Shown here one piece after another: positions 17,271 to 29,565 of a stretch of 64,000 nucleotides of DNA. Below the pieces are notes generated by a model that did no database searches, was not told where the DNA came from, and saw nothing but the letters and a program-made list of their open reading frames with translations. This DNA is from Nocardia iowensis (GTDB lineage Bacteria; Actinomycetota; Actinomycetes; Mycobacteriales; Mycobacteriaceae). Each line of letters opens with the position of its first letter. The stretch's first letter is position 1. The translations under genes and the position numbers were made by a program. Location: assembly GCF_019222765.1 (NCBI RefSeq), contig NZ_CP078145.1, positions 2,604,001-2,668,000 on the forward strand, written 5' to 3'.

Positions 17271-18413
17271 ATGAAACGCCTGGTCGTGTGTTGTGACGGC
17301 ACCTGGAAAGCAGAGTCGAGCAGCACGGTATCGAACATCATCAAGATCGCGCAGACGATCCGGTTCGACGCGCCCGGTCCGACGGGGGAGATGATCCAGC
17401 AGTGGGTCACCTATGTTTCCGGGCCCGGTGCCCGCGGCTTCCTCGCCGACCGGCTGATGGGGGGCGCGTTCGGGCTCGGACTCGAGGCGAATCTGTCGTC
17501 CGCGTACTGGCACCTGGCCCTGAACTGGGAGCCGGGCGACCAGATCTACATCTTCGGCTTCAGCCGCGGCGCGTTCACCGCGCGCAGCCTGGCCGGTCTG
17601 ATCGACCGCATCGGGATCCTCACGCCGGAGGCCATGATCGGCGGGAAGTATCCGGAAGCACTGGCGATCCATCAGGAGGTGCCACCGGCCGACGGCACGA
17701 TCCCGCAGCGGTGGACCGACTTCCGCAAAGAAAATTGTCACCAGGACGTCCCCAAGATCGACTTCCTTGGTGTCTTCGACACCGTCGGCGCGCTCGGCGT
17801 GCCCGGGGTGACCTCGCTGCGGTACAAGTTCCACGACGTCAAGCTCGCGCCGACCGTGCACTGCGCCCGGCAGGCGCTGGCCATCGACGAGCGGCGGCGC
17901 AATTTCGAGCCGTGCCTCTGGGAGGTGCCGGTGGAAACGAAGGTGAAGTACCGCAGGGGATTCCAGCGGGTCAAGCAGGTGTGGTTCGAGGGGGTGCACA
18001 GCGATATTGGTGGCGGATACCAGGAATGCGGGCTCTCCGACATCACGCTGCACTGGATGGTGCGCGAGGCCGAGTCGGTCGGGCTCGCCTTCGACCGGGA
18101 GCGGTTGGAGCAGCTGTCCGAGGGCTGTAAGGCCTGGGGCGATAAGCACATGCTTCGGCATCCCTCGCTCGGCGTCGGCTACCGCGTCCTGAACCTGCTG
18201 CGCACCATGCGCAATCCGCGCAGCCAGCGGTTCTACCTGGACTCCTGGCGGCAGCTGGCCAACGGGCACGAGCAGGGCGTCCGACTGGCCTCGCTGGTCA
18301 ACGAGGCCGACGACTACGATCCGCCGAACCTGCAACGGTGGCGCGAGCGGCTCGGCGGCATGTTCCCCGAGGAGCTGCTCGAGAAGGTCAGCCGGGTCTC
18401 AGCGCACCAGTAG
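17271..18413 (+). CDS. DUF2235 alpha/beta hydrolase
   Basis: A 380-residue protein of the DUF2235 family. Diagnostic pieces are the N-terminal RLVVCCDGTW, the nucleophile elbow YIFGFSRGAFTARSLAG (GxSxG serine), the later DFLGVFDTVGALG and FEGVHSDIGGGY, which supply Asp and His. The family includes the catalytic domain of type VI phospholipase effectors, but no such system is seen here and there is no signal peptide, so a cytoplasmic lipase-like role is only inferred. ATG at 17271 has GGGAGG 9 nt upstream; an ATG at 17262 is too close to it. Its end overlaps treY by 15 bp, tail to tail. Confidence 0.85.
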   Translation: MKRLVVCCDGTWKAESSSTVSNIIKIAQTIRFDAPGPTGEMIQQWVTYVSGPGARGFLADRLMGGAFGLGLEANLSSAYWHLALNWEPGDQIYIFGFSRGAFTARSLAGLIDRIGILTPEAMIGGKYPEALAIHQEVPPADGTIPQRWTDFRKENCHQDVPKIDFLGVFDTVGALGVPGVTSLRYKFHDVKLAPTVHCARQALAIDERRRNFEPCLWEVPVETKVKYRRGFQRVKQVWFEGVHSDIGGGYQECGLSDITLHWMVREAESVGLAFDRERLEQLSEGCKAWGDKHMLRHPSLGVGYRVLNLLRTMRNPRSQRFYLDSWRQLANGHEQGVRLASLVNEADDYDPPNLQRWRERLGGMFPEELLEKVSRVSAHQ

Positions 18414-20842
18414 GGCGACGGGCAGCCGAGCGAACAGCTTCTCCAGCCGAGCCCGGCCCTGGAAAGTGTGCCCGGTGAGCCGGTCCGTCCAGTTGCCCTG
18501 CGGGAGATCGAGAGTCGTATCACCCCAGCCGGTTTCGGCGAGACCGACGCTGTGTCGGGTGGCCGCGACGATCACCTCCGGGGCCGCACCGAGGCGGCCC
18601 CGGGCGTAGGACACCAACCTGCTCGCCTGCTCGCCAGTGGCGAACAGCGGCAGGTAGGTGCCGCCGACAAAGCAGTCGGGGCGCTCCCGGCGCAGCCATA
18701 GCGCGTACGCGACGATCCACATCTTCGCCGCGCCGGTGGTGTCCAAAGCGGGTGTGCCGGTGAGTGATTGCAGCATGCCCGCGCGCACCGCGAAGTCCAC
18801 CGGGCGGCGGTTGTCGGGATCGACAAGGGTGTCTTCCCACAGCTCGCAGCCCTGGTAGATGTCCGGGATGCCGGGTCCGCAGAGTTGGAGCAACTTCTGC
18901 GACAACGCGTCCGACCACGCGTGCGGGGCCAGCTCGTGCACCAGGTCGCCGAGCTCGGAGCCGACCGGGCCGTCGATCACCGCGTCGATCCAGCTGTGCA
19001 CGGCGGACTCGAAGTCGGCATCCGGTTCCTCCCAGGAGGTTTTGGTGCCTGCCTCGCGAATCGACTTCTCGGCGAACAAATGCAGCCGTTCCCGCAAGCC
19101 GGGGACCGAGGCGGCTGGACGGCCGTCGGCGGGCCACACCCCGAACATGTTCTGCAACAAGAACAATGTGGTGGCACCGTCCGGTCCCGGCGTGGTCTCC
19201 TCCCAGGATTCGACACTCTGCGCCCAGGTGTCGGCCGCCTGGGAGAGCACGCCGATGCGGGCGCGCACATCTTCGCCGCGCTTGGTGTCGTGGGTGGACA
19301 GGGTGGTCATGGTGGCGGGCCAGCGCTGCGCGCGTTCACTGTTGGACAGGTGGAACTCGTTGAGCGAGTGGCCGAACCGGGCCGGGTTGCCGCCGACCTC
19401 CTGCAAGGAGACCAGCCGGGCGGCCTGATAGAACATGGTGTCCTCGACCGCCTTCGCGGTGACCGCGCCGCAGACCTGGCTGAACCGCACCGCGGCCTCG
19501 CCGTCCGAGGCGAGCGCGGTGACCAGCACCGCCAGCGGGGCGGTGAGTTCGCTGTTGCGCTTTTCCACCTCGGCGATGACAGCGCCGATCATATTGGCCA
19601 GCGGCGCGTAGTCGGCCCGATACACCGGCATGAAGGCGAGCACCTCGATGGTGGCGTTGGTCATCGCCATGGTGTCGAAGCTCGCCGCGGCGGCGTCCCG
19701 CTTGATCGCCGCGACCAGGCGGCGGACCTCGGGCGCCAGAATGCTTTCCGCGACCGCCCGCTTGATCCGGTGTTCGGTCTCGCCGATCCAGGCGCGGTCG
19801 CTGCCGTGACCGGCCACCTTCTTCGACAGCTCGGTCAGCGCTTGCTCGCCGTCCGGGTCGATGAGCACGCCGCCGAAGTCGGCGAGCGCGTCGTAGCCGG
19901 TGGTGCCGTCGACCGGCAGCGTCGCGTCCAGCGGCTCCCGGTTGGCCAGGATCTTCTCCACCAGCAGCAGCCGGTGCGGGCCGATCAGCCTGCGCACCCG
20001 CGCGAGATAGGCTGCGGGATAGGACAATCCGTCCGGGTGGTCGATCCGCACGCCGTCGATGAGGTCGTGCTCGCACCAGGCGGCGAGTTCGCGATGGGTC
20101 GCCTCGAAGACCTCAGGGTCCTCCTGGCGGATCGCGGCGAGGCTGCTGACCGCGAAGAACCGGCGGTAGGTGCACACGCCCGCCTTCCAGCTCACCAGGC
20201 GATAGTGCTGCTTGTCGTGGATGCGCAGCGCGTTGTCGCCGTCGGTGCCCGGTGCGATGGGGAAACGCAGATCATGCAGCGCCAGCATGGGTTCCGGGCC
20301 GGACCGGTCGACGGTGAGCGCCGCTGGGTCGTTGTCGCTCTGCAGGACCGGAAGGGCCAGTCGCCCGCCCGCGCCGTTGCCCGGGCTCCAGTCGATGTCG
20401 AAGTAGTGCGCGAACGCGGAATCGCGGCCGTTGCGCAGCACATCCCACCACCACGGGTTCTGCCGCGGATCGGCCACCCCGACGTGGTTGGGCACCAGGT
20501 CGACGAGCAAACCCATACCGCGACTGCGCACTTCGTCGGACAGCGCCTTGAGGCCGAGGGGGCCGCCGAGCGCGGCCGACACCGTGGTGGGGTCGGTGAC
20601 GTCGTAGCCGTGCGTGGAACCGTGCGTCGCGGTGAGGATCGGTGACAGGTACAGGTGCGAAATGCCCAGCTGCTGTAGGTATTCGGCGATCGCGCGGGCG
20701 TCGCCGAAGGTCAGCGTGTCGGGGCGCAGCTGGAGCCGGTAGGTGCTGCGGATCGTCGTCGGCCTGGCCGGGGTGCGGCGCAGCGAGAGCGGGTCGGTCA
20801 CGTGCGTCTCGGTGGGTTCCGGTGTAGTCATGGGCGTTCGGG

Positions 20843-20846
<4 letters not shown>
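18399..20846 (-). CDS. treY: Malto-oligosyltrehalose synthase (TreY)
   Basis: Converts the reducing-end alpha-1,4 link of maltodextrins into the alpha,alpha-1,1 link of trehalose. The 815-residue GH13 enzyme shows STYRLQL at the N-terminus, [27 protein letters not shown] (nucleophile Asp), [13 protein letters not shown] (acid/base Glu) and [14 protein letters not shown]. The ATG at 20846 overlaps the treX stop codon as ATGA, so the two are translationally coupled; an inner ATG at 20831 is the alternative. Together with TreX and the separately encoded TreZ it makes trehalose from glycogen. Confidence 0.95.
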
Positions 20847-22963
<2,117 letters not shown>

Positions 22964-23021
22964 AGCAATGACATTAGCGGCAGCGGCGTTTTACTCGGCG
23001 CGGACGGTTGCGACCGGTAGG

Positions 23022-23570
23022 TCAACGGGGGCCGGGTGGGGTTTCCAGCCAGCGCCGCCGGTAGCCGAGCCGGACGGCCAAGCGGGCCAGCCCACCCAAC
23101 ACGGCGCGCTGCGCCCAGCGTGGGATCCCGGCAAGGTAGCCGTCCTGGTAATCCCACAGCAATGCCAGGGCGAGTGGGTCACGTGGCACCCGGGACCGGG
23201 TGGTCTTGCCCGCTGTGTCCAGGTTGTGCCAGAGCTGGAACATCTCCCAGTGCCGCAGCGGCGGCCGGATCTCATGGTCGAACGCGGTGTCGGCGGCTTC
23301 GCTCCAGAACTCGTGCACGGTGCCCGCGGGCGCGGTCACGGTGTCGCCGGGGTTCGCGATGTGCTCGACGCCGTCGATCCGGTAGCGAGTGCGTCCATGG
23401 CGGACGGTCCACCGCTCGGTGAGCACGGGATGCACATGCGGGCCTGCCTGACGCTCGGCCTTCGGCAGCGTATGGCGCAGTCGGAGGTAGGGACCCTGCT
23501 CGTCCTCGCCGCGGGCGACGAGGGTGACCTGGTGCCCGTTGCGGAAGGTGAGGGTCGTGTTGTCTGCCAT
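23022..23570 (-). CDS. Cupin-domain protein
   Basis: A 182-residue single-cupin protein. The two cupin motifs are visible: GPHVHPVLTERWTVRHGRTRY (metal-ligand His-x-His and Glu) and NPGDTVTAPAGTVHEFWSEA (G..P.G..H). The C-terminal third is helical and basic. It probably binds a metal or small ligand; the reaction is unknown. It is divergent from a MarR-family gene, with a palindrome in the 36-bp gap, so that regulator is the likely controller of both. Confidence 0.75.
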   Translation of the reverse strand: MADNTTLTFRNGHQVTLVARGEDEQGPYLRLRHTLPKAERQAGPHVHPVLTERWTVRHGRTRYRIDGVEHIANPGDTVTAPAGTVHEFWSEAADTAFDHEIRPPLRHWEMFQLWHNLDTAGKTTRSRVPRDPLALALLWDYQDGYLAGIPRWAQRAVLGGLARLAVRLGYRRRWLETPPGPR

Positions 23571-23579
23571 CTTTCAATA

Positions 23580-23600
23580 TATAAAGGTAACCTTCATAAT
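23580..23600. promoter_or_regulatory. MarR operator in a divergent promoter
   Basis: The palindrome AAGGT-A-ACCTT at 23584-23594, extended by TATA/CATA on the sides, lies in the 36-bp gap between the cupin gene and the MarR gene. CATAAT at 23595-23600 sits 6 nt before the MarR ATG and could be a leaderless -10 box. The palindrome would block both promoters. Confidence 0.6.
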
Positions 23601-23606
23601 GTGTCA

Positions 23607-24059
23607 ATGGTTGATTCGAATGCCACTTTGCTGAAACTGCTGAGCCGGGCGACTGCCGCCTACGAGCGCACACTGAACCGGGAACTGCGCGCCCGCCTCG
23701 ACGACCAGCTCCGCCCGGCGCATTACGCCGTCTTCCGCCACCTCGACCCGGCGGGTTCGCGGATCAGCGCGCTGGCCGAGACGGCGGGGATGACGCAGCA
23801 GTCGATGGGGGAGTTGGTGGCTCATCTGGAGCGCTGTGGCCTGGTCGAACGGCAGGTCGACCCGGTCGACCGGCGGGCCAGGCTGGTCGTGCTCACCGAC
23901 CGCGGTAGAGCCGCGCTCGACGTTGCGGCGCAACGGATTCGGAGCATCGAGCAGATGATCGCCGACGCGTTGGGTGAGCGCGGGCTCGGCGACTTGCGAC
24001 GGGCATTGGCTCTGGTGGACGAGGCGCTGGCGGCAGAATCCACGGCCGCCGCCGATTGA
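23607..24059 (+). CDS. MarR-family transcriptional regulator
   Basis: A 150-residue winged-helix regulator. The DNA-binding core is SRISALAETAGMTQQSMGELVAHLERCGLVERQVDPVDRRARLVVLTDRG, the standard MarR recognition helix plus wing with the DxRxR motif. N- and C-terminal helices form the dimer. The ATG at 23607 is preferred; a GTG two codons earlier is in frame. Its promoter contains a MarR-like palindrome shared with the divergent cupin gene, so it probably represses itself and that gene. Confidence 0.85.
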   Translation: MVDSNATLLKLLSRATAAYERTLNRELRARLDDQLRPAHYAVFRHLDPAGSRISALAETAGMTQQSMGELVAHLERCGLVERQVDPVDRRARLVVLTDRGRAALDVAAQRIRSIEQMIADALGERGLGDLRRALALVDEALAAESTAAAD

Positions 24060-24138
24060 GCGCGCGATTCTGGTGTGGACGGCTCCGCTCCGCCTGTGGC
24101 GCAGTCTCTTTCGATGCGCTGAGCGGTTCCCTGACGCC

Positions 24139-25083
24139 TCAGTCGGCCGACCCGAGTGATCGCCGCCAGGTCTGGCCGATGAGATCCGCGCCCCAGCTGT
24201 GGTGCGGGCTCTCCTCGACGATTTCGAAACCGGCGCGCTGGTAGATGTGCCTGGCCGCGGTGAGCACGTCGTTGGTCCACAGCACTATCTCCCGGTAGCC
24301 GGCCGCGGTGGCGAAGCGCAGACACTCATCGACCAGCGCGGACCCGACGCCGAGGCCCCGGGCCGTTGGCTCGACCAGCAGCAGGCGCAGCCGCGCGGTG
24401 GTGTCGTTTTCGGCGACGCAGAAGATGCTGCCGACCGGTTCGCCGCCGGATTCGGCGATCCAGGCGCGCTCGCGTTGCTCGTCGTGCCTGTTGAGATAGT
24501 CGGCGACGATGCGGACGATCAGCTTCTCATAGGTTCCGTCCCAACCGTATTCGTCGGTGTAAAGCCGGGCGTGCCGCTCGATCACCCAGCCGTAGTCGCC
24601 CGGCTTCGGGTCCCGGATGACGAACGGGGGCGCGGCCACCGCGTTGACGGGATGGTCCAGGATCTGCTGGATGGTCCGCATGGCGGTGACCAGCCTGGCC
24701 CGGGTGGCGGGTGGTTTGGCGTTGAGCAGGTAGCTGATTTCGTCGCTGGCGCGCTGGTCGAGCACGGCGAATATTTCCTTGCCTCGGGTGGTGAGCCGAA
24801 CCTCTTGGCGGCGGCCGTCGCTGTCGGAGCGGTTGCGCTGCACCAGGCCCGCGTTCTCGAAGCGCGCCAGGATGCGGCTGAGGTATCCGGCGTCGAGATC
24901 CAGTGTCTGCCGCAGGGTTACCACCTCGACGGTGCCGGAGTTGGCCAGCTCGAACAGGATTCGCACCTCGGTCAGCGAGTACTCGCTGTCCAGCAGCCCT
25001 TCTCGGAGGGTGCCGATGACCTTGGTGTAGCGGCGGTTGAATTCCCGGACTGCGGCGACATCCGTGGCGGCGACAGTGGTCAC
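24139..25083 (-). CDS. MarR winged helix fused to a GNAT acetyltransferase
   Basis: A 314-residue two-domain protein. Residues about 10-145 are a MarR-type winged helix (SLTEVRILFELANSGTVEVVTLRQTL..LDAGYLSRILARFENAGLVQR...DGRRQEVRLT). Residues about 155-310 are a GNAT domain with the acetyl-CoA loop RLLLVEPTARGLGVGSALVDECL. Such fusions are annotated as HTH domain-containing GNAT proteins; the acetylated substrate and whether the DNA-binding part regulates its own gene are not known, but a 13-bp palindrome stands just upstream. GTG start at 25083. Confidence 0.85.
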   Translation of the reverse strand: MTTVAATDVAAVREFNRRYTKVIGTLREGLLDSEYSLTEVRILFELANSGTVEVVTLRQTLDLDAGYLSRILARFENAGLVQRNRSDSDGRRQEVRLTTRGKEIFAVLDQRASDEISYLLNAKPPATRARLVTAMRTIQQILDHPVNAVAAPPFVIRDPKPGDYGWVIERHARLYTDEYGWDGTYEKLIVRIVADYLNRHDEQRERAWIAESGGEPVGSIFCVAENDTTARLRLLLVEPTARGLGVGSALVDECLRFATAAGYREIVLWTNDVLTAARHIYQRAGFEIVEESPHHSWGADLIGQTWRRSLGSAD

Positions 25084-25107
25084 GAGGGCTCCGTTCGGCG
25101 TTAATCG

Positions 25108-25120
25108 TTGACTTAGTCAA
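25108..25120. promoter_or_regulatory. Palindrome upstream of the MarR-GNAT gene
   Basis: Perfect 13-bp palindrome TTGACT-T-AGTCAA, 25 bp upstream of the GTG of the MarR-GNAT gene. Its size and symmetry fit a MarR-type autoregulatory operator. Confidence 0.5.
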
Positions 25121-25191
25121 AGAATAACCTCGGATGGTTGCCGAGCAACAGAAATTGCCGCAGCTCACTTGAGATCCAGCTCCAGTGGTAA

Positions 25192-25208
25192 CTTGAACGC
25201 CGTTCAAG
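25192..25208. promoter_or_regulatory. BioQ operator of bioA
   Basis: Perfect 17-bp palindrome CTTGAACG-C-CGTTCAAG, containing TGAAC-GCC-GTTCA, the known BioQ box of mycobacteria. It overlaps a candidate -10 box TAACTT (25189-25194) and lies 44 bp before the bioA GTG. The same box precedes bioF and bioB. Confidence 0.88.
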
Positions 25209-25252
25209 CCCGCTGGCTACGCCGGGGCCGTCGCTCGACCGCAAGGATTCCT

Positions 25253-26530
25253 GTGGCACTGACCCTTGACGAGATCACCGCCATTGATGCCAAGCATGTG
25301 TGGCACCCCTACGGCGGGTTTCCCGCGACCACCGAGCCGCTGGTGGTCGCCGAAGCCGCCGGTACCCGGCTCACCCTTGCCGACGGCCGCGAACTGATCG
25401 ACGGCATGAGCTCCTGGTGGGCCGCCATCCATGGCTACCGGCACCCGGTGCTGGATGCCGCGCTGGTGGCGCAAGCGCAGCGGATGAGCCATGTGATGTT
25501 CGGCGGGCTCACCCATGAACCCGCCGCGCGCCTGGCCGAGCTGCTGGTCGAGCTCACGCCCGCCGGTCTGGACAAGGTGTTCCTGTGCGACTCGGGCTCG
25601 GTGTCGATCGAGGTCGCCGTGAAGATGTGCCTGCAGTACTGGCGCTGCCACGACAAGCCCGCCAAGCGGCGGCTGCTCACCTGGCGCGGTGGCTATCACG
25701 GCGACACGTTCACCCCGATGAGCGTGTGCGACCCGACCGGCGGCATGCACTCGCTGTGGACCGACGTGCTGGTCGACCAACTCTTCGCGCCGATGCCGCC
25801 GCGCGACTATCGGCCCGAGTATGTGGCGGAGCTGGAGCGCATGATCAGCGCCAACGCCGACGAACTCGCGGCCGTCATCGTGGAGCCCGTGGTGCAGGGC
25901 GCGGGCGGGATGCGCTGGCATCACCCGCGCTATCTGACCGATCTGCGCAGGCTGTGCGACGAGCACGGTGTGCTGCTCGTCCTCGATGAGATCGCGACCG
26001 GATTCGGCCGCACCGGAACGTTTTTCGCGGCCGATCAGGTCGGCGTTAGCCCGGACGTGATGTGCGTCGGCAAAGCGTTGACCGGGGGCTACCTCACCCT
26101 GGCCGCCGCACTGTGCACCGCGCTGATCGCCGAGACGATCAGCGCGGGACACGGCGGGTTGATGCACGGGCCCACCTTCATGGGCAACCCGCTGGCCTGC
26201 GCGGTCGCGGTGGCCTCGATCGAACTGCTGCGGTCGGGCGACTGGCGCGGCGACGTGGCGCGGATCGAATCCGAGTTGGAAGCGGGACTCGCTCCGATGC
26301 GTGACCGGTCCGGTGTCGTCGAAGCGCGGGTGCTCGGCGCGATCGGGGTGATCGAGCTCGACCGGCCGGTGGATATGCGGACCGCGACCGATGCCGCCAT
26401 CGGCGCGGGGGTGTGGCTGCGGCCGTTCCGGAATCTCGTGTACACCATGCCGCCGTTCATCAGCACCGCCGAGGAGGTCGCGGCGATCACCGCGGGGATG
26501 CGGGCGGCCGTCGCGGCGCAGACGGTCTGA
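25253..26530 (+). CDS. bioA: Adenosylmethionine-8-amino-7-oxononanoate transaminase (BioA)
   Basis: Converts KAPA to DAPA in biotin synthesis, using S-adenosylmethionine as amino donor. The 425-residue fold-type I PLP enzyme starts [18 protein letters not shown] and shows [37 protein letters not shown] and the PLP lysine in [17 protein letters not shown] start at 25253, after AAGGA. It is first in the bioA-bioF-bioD cluster but bioF has its own BioQ-controlled promoter 31 bp beyond its stop. Confidence 0.96.
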   Translation: MALTLDEITAIDAKHVWHPYGGFPATTEPLVVAEAAGTRLTLADGRELIDGMSSWWAAIHGYRHPVLDAALVAQAQRMSHVMFGGLTHEPAARLAELLVELTPAGLDKVFLCDSGSVSIEVAVKMCLQYWRCHDKPAKRRLLTWRGGYHGDTFTPMSVCDPTGGMHSLWTDVLVDQLFAPMPPRDYRPEYVAELERMISANADELAAVIVEPVVQGAGGMRWHHPRYLTDLRRLCDEHGVLLVLDEIATGFGRTGTFFAADQVGVSPDVMCVGKALTGGYLTLAAALCTALIAETISAGHGGLMHGPTFMGNPLACAVAVASIELLRSGDWRGDVARIESELEAGLAPMRDRSGVVEARVLGAIGVIELDRPVDMRTATDAAIGAGVWLRPFRNLVYTMPPFISTAEEVAAITAGMRAAVAAQTV

Positions 26531-26560
26531 GCTCGGGCGCAGGCGGTCTTGTGTGTACTT

Positions 26561-26591
26561 CTTGAACGGCGTTCAAGTATGCTGCGGAGCT
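26561..26591 (+). promoter_or_regulatory. BioQ operator and promoter of bioF
   Basis: Perfect palindrome CTTGAACG-G-CGTTCAAG at 26561-26577, immediately followed by TATGCT (26578-26583), a -10 box 8 nt before the bioF GTG. The operator would cover the -35/-10 spacer. No Shine-Dalgarno is present, so the bioF message starts at or very near its start codon. Confidence 0.82.
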
Positions 26592-27746
26592 GTGACTACC
26601 GATCCATTGAGTTGGTTGGACGAGCGCGCGTCCGCGCGGGTGGCCGCCGGGCTGCGCCGTGAACTACGCCCCCGGCCCGCGCGGTCGCCGTCGATCGACC
26701 TCGCCTCCAACGACTACCTCGGGCTGGTCCGCCATCCCGAGGTGATCGAGGGCGCCATCGAAGCGGTGCGGCGGTGGGGTGCCGGATCGACCGGTTCGCG
26801 GCTCGTCACCGGCACCACCGTCGAACACGAGTTGCTGGAAGCCGAACTGGCCGAATTCGTCGGCGCCGAGGCAGGACTCGTCTTCGCCTCCGGGTACGCC
26901 GCCAACCTCGGCGCGGTCACCGCGCTCGCCGGGCGCGGAGCCCTGGTGGTCTCCGACGCGGGCAGCCACGCGTCACTGGTCGACGCGTGCAGGCTGTCGC
27001 GGGCCAGGGTGGAGATCGCCGGGCACGGCGATGTCGACGCCGTCGACCGCCTGCTGGCCTCGCGTACCGAGGAACGGGCGCTGGTGCTCACCGATTCGGT
27101 GTTCAGTGCCGACGGGGATCTCGCACCGCTCGCCGAGCTGCACCGGGTCACCCGGGCGCGTGGTGCGGTGCTGATCGTGGACGAAGCGCACGGGCTTGGT
27201 GTGCGTGGCGCGGGCGGGCGCGGACTGGTACACGAGCTCGGGCTGGCCGGTGAGCCGGACCTGGTGATCACCGCGACGCTGTCGAAATCCCTTGCCGCGC
27301 AGGGTGGAGTCGTGCTCGCCGATGGACGGGTGCGGGCGCACCTGATCGACGCCGCGCGCACCTTCATCTTCGACACCGGCCTCGCGCCCGCCGCCGTCGG
27401 TGCGGCGCGGGCGGCGCTGCGGGTGCTGCGGCGCGAACCCCACCTGGCGGGCCGGGTACTGCAGCGTGCCGCCGACATCGCGCGCATTGCCGCTGTGCCC
27501 GCACCGGATTCGGCGGTGGTATCGGTCGTGCTCGGCAAGGCGCAGGTCGCCTACGACGCGGCCCAGGCATGCCGGGCCCGCGGACTCGACGTCGGCTGCT
27601 TCCGGCCGCCGTCGGTGCCGGAGGGCACCTCCCGCTTGCGACTCACCGCCCGCGCGGACCTCAGCCCCGGTGAACTCGACACGATTGCAACGGTTCTCGG
27701 CGACGTGCTGGCCGAGGCCCGCGGATTGGACGTGGTGCGCGCGTGA
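26592..27746 (+). CDS. bioF: 8-Amino-7-oxononanoate synthase (BioF)
   Basis: Decarboxylative condensation of pimeloyl thioester with alanine to give KAPA, the first ring-building step of biotin synthesis. The 384-residue alpha-oxoamine synthase shows [48 protein letters not shown] and the PLP lysine in [18 protein letters not shown] start at 26592, consistent with [11 protein letters not shown]. It is followed by bioD 52 bp downstream on the same strand. Confidence 0.95.
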   Translation: MTTDPLSWLDERASARVAAGLRRELRPRPARSPSIDLASNDYLGLVRHPEVIEGAIEAVRRWGAGSTGSRLVTGTTVEHELLEAELAEFVGAEAGLVFASGYAANLGAVTALAGRGALVVSDAGSHASLVDACRLSRARVEIAGHGDVDAVDRLLASRTEERALVLTDSVFSADGDLAPLAELHRVTRARGAVLIVDEAHGLGVRGAGGRGLVHELGLAGEPDLVITATLSKSLAAQGGVVLADGRVRAHLIDAARTFIFDTGLAPAAVGAARAALRVLRREPHLAGRVLQRAADIARIAAVPAPDSAVVSVVLGKAQVAYDAAQACRARGLDVGCFRPPSVPEGTSRLRLTARADLSPGELDTIATVLGDVLAEARGLDVVRA

Positions 27747-27798
27747 GTATCGACGGAGCAATGATCGTAGGAACGGGCACGCCGCAGGTGGTGTCGGC

Positions 27799-28473
27799 AT
27801 GAGCATCCTGTTGGTCACCGGAACATCCACGGATGTCGGCAAGACCGTCGTGACCGCGGCCGTCGCCGCCAGCGCACTGGCCGAAGGCAGGTCGGTCGCG
27901 GTATGCAAGCCGGGACAGACCGGTGTCGGGCCAGGTGAGCCGGGTGATCTCGCCGCTGTCGAACGGCTCAGTGGGGTCACCCGGACCGTCGAGCTCGCGC
28001 GCTACCCCGACCCGCTGGCCCCCGACACCGCCGCGCGCCGCGCCGGTCTGCCGGAGCTGACGCTGGCCGAAACCGCCGCTGGCATAGACGCACTCGCCGA
28101 CGCCGACCTCACCCTGGTGGAGGGGGCGGGTGGCCTGCTGGTCCGGCTCGGTGATTTCACTCTGCTCGACCTCGCCCAAAAGCTCGGTGCTCCGGTCCTT
28201 CTGGTGACCGTCCCCGGCCTCGGCACCCTCAATCACACCGAATTGACCACCCGTGCATTGCAATCGGCGGGCGTCCACTGCGCGGGTCTGGTAATCGGCT
28301 CCTGGCCGAAGGCCCCCGACCTGGCCGCCGAATGCAACCGCATCGACCTACCCCGCGTCACCGGCGTAGACATCGTGGGGACCATCCCCGAAGGCGCCGG
28401 TTCCTGGCACCGCGATCACTTCACCGCCGCGGCTCCGAACTGGTTCGACCCCGCCTGGTCCCCTTTCGCCTGA
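27799..28473 (+). CDS. bioD: ATP-dependent dethiobiotin synthetase (BioD)
   Basis: Closes the ureido ring of dethiobiotin from DAPA, CO2 and ATP. The 224-residue protein opens with the P-loop [16 protein letters not shown], then CKPGQTG and [10 protein letters not shown], all BioD signatures. Starts at the ATG at 27799. It ends the bioA-bioF-bioD cluster and converges with the B12-type ABC operon; a hairpin spans both stop codons. Confidence 0.95.
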   Translation: MSILLVTGTSTDVGKTVVTAAVAASALAEGRSVAVCKPGQTGVGPGEPGDLAAVERLSGVTRTVELARYPDPLAPDTAARRAGLPELTLAETAAGIDALADADLTLVEGAGGLLVRLGDFTLLDLAQKLGAPVLLVTVPGLGTLNHTELTTRALQSAGVHCAGLVIGSWPKAPDLAAECNRIDLPRVTGVDIVGTIPEGAGSWHRDHFTAAAPNWFDPAWSPFA

Positions 28474-28493
28474 CCGGCGCGGGCGGCGGTCAG
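28470..28493. terminator. Shared hairpin over convergent stop codons
   Basis: CTGACCG at 28470-28476 and CGGTCAG at 28487-28493 form a 7-bp stem with a 10-nt GC-rich loop. The arms contain the stop codons of bioD and of the facing substrate-binding protein gene, so it may end transcription both ways. Confidence 0.4.
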
Positions 28494-29515
28494 CGGACGG
28501 CGTCGTCGGTGCGCGGCTGGATGGTGGAGGCGGGCACCAGGTTCCAGGTTTCGAGTTGTCGGCGGATCTGTTCGGCGGCATCGATGTTGAGGGGTCCGCT
28601 GGTCCACATGGCGTAGGGGAGATTGAGGAAGCGGCCCTCGGTGACGGCGCGGAGTTGATTGATGCCGGGCTTGGCGCGCAGCAGCTCGAGCTTCTGAGCG
28701 AAGGTTTGCGGCGGGTAGTCGACGAACATGATGGCGTCGGGGTCGGCGGCGGCCAGCCGCTCCCAGGACACCCTGGTCCACGTGTCGGCCACGTCGTCGA
28801 GCGCGTTGCGGCCGCCTGCGGCAGCCAGGATCGCTTGGGGCGCACCGAAACTGCCGCTGGACATGAGGGAGTCGGTGGCGCTGTCGAACAGGAAGATGGT
28901 CGGCTTGCGCTCCGCTTGCGGTGCGGCGGTCAGCGCGGCCAGCCGTCGGTCCAGGTCGGCGGTGAGTTCGGTGGCCCGGTCGGCGTGGCCGGTGATAGCG
29001 CCGAGGTTGGTGAGGTCGGCGCGTAGTGCCGTCCACGGTTCGACGATGCCGCGCGGACGTTCGCCATTGCGCTGGCGGCAGCTCTCGGTAAGCGTGTATG
29101 CCGCGATACCGGCCTTGCTCAACGAGTCCGGTGTCAGGTTCTTGGCCTCGTCATAGCCGTAGTTCCAACCGGCGACCATCACGTCGGGTCCCTGTGCCAG
29201 CACCGTCTCCCGCGAAGGGTATTCGGGCGCAACGGTCTTCAGCTCATCGACGGCAGGCCCGTAGTGCCTGCGCAGCGTATCCGCATCCCGCTGCACACTC
29301 GACACCGCGACAACCTGCTCCTGCGCCCCGAGCGCGAGGACCATCGAGATCAGATTGCCGTCATTGACGAACAACCGCTTCGCGGGCGCCGGAAACCGCA
29401 CATCCACTTCGCAATTCCGGATCGTGAGATCCCCGCCGCCCGCCTTATCCGCACTACACCCGGTCGCCGCGGCAGCCAGCGCAACCGCCACCAAAACTCG
29501 CAAAGTGTGCCTCAT
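28490..29515 (-). CDS. ABC importer substrate-binding lipoprotein, probably cobalamin
   Basis: A 341-residue lipoprotein with a signal sequence ending in ATGCSAD (lipobox Cys near residue 20). The mature part is a class III periplasmic-binding protein (FecB/BtuF fold): PAPAKRLFVNDGNLISMVLALGAQEQVVAV, then VLAQGPDVMVAGWNYGYDEA. It is third in an operon with a FecCD permease and an ATPase under a cobalamin riboswitch, so it is inferred to bind B12 or a precursor. The start ATG at 29515 gives a normal lipoprotein signal; the upstream extension to 29569 would not. Confidence 0.82.
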   Translation of the reverse strand: MRHTLRVLVAVALAAAATGCSADKAGGGDLTIRNCEVDVRFPAPAKRLFVNDGNLISMVLALGAQEQVVAVSSVQRDADTLRRHYGPAVDELKTVAPEYPSRETVLAQGPDVMVAGWNYGYDEAKNLTPDSLSKAGIAAYTLTESCRQRNGERPRGIVEPWTALRADLTNLGAITGHADRATELTADLDRRLAALTAAPQAERKPTIFLFDSATDSLMSSGSFGAPQAILAAAGGRNALDDVADTWTRVSWERLAAADPDAIMFVDYPPQTFAQKLELLRAKPGINQLRAVTEGRFLNLPYAMWTSGPLNIDAAEQIRRQLETWNLVPASTIQPRTDDAVR

Positions 29516-29565
29516 ATTTCGCCTCTCATGGTGTTCAACAGTTCGAGTAGTGCCACGCCGCCGGG

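Noticed and set aside
18768..20645. 625-codon open frame on the plus strand
   Set aside because: Antisense shadow of treY, of biased composition (His, Gly, Arg, Val), with no RBS.
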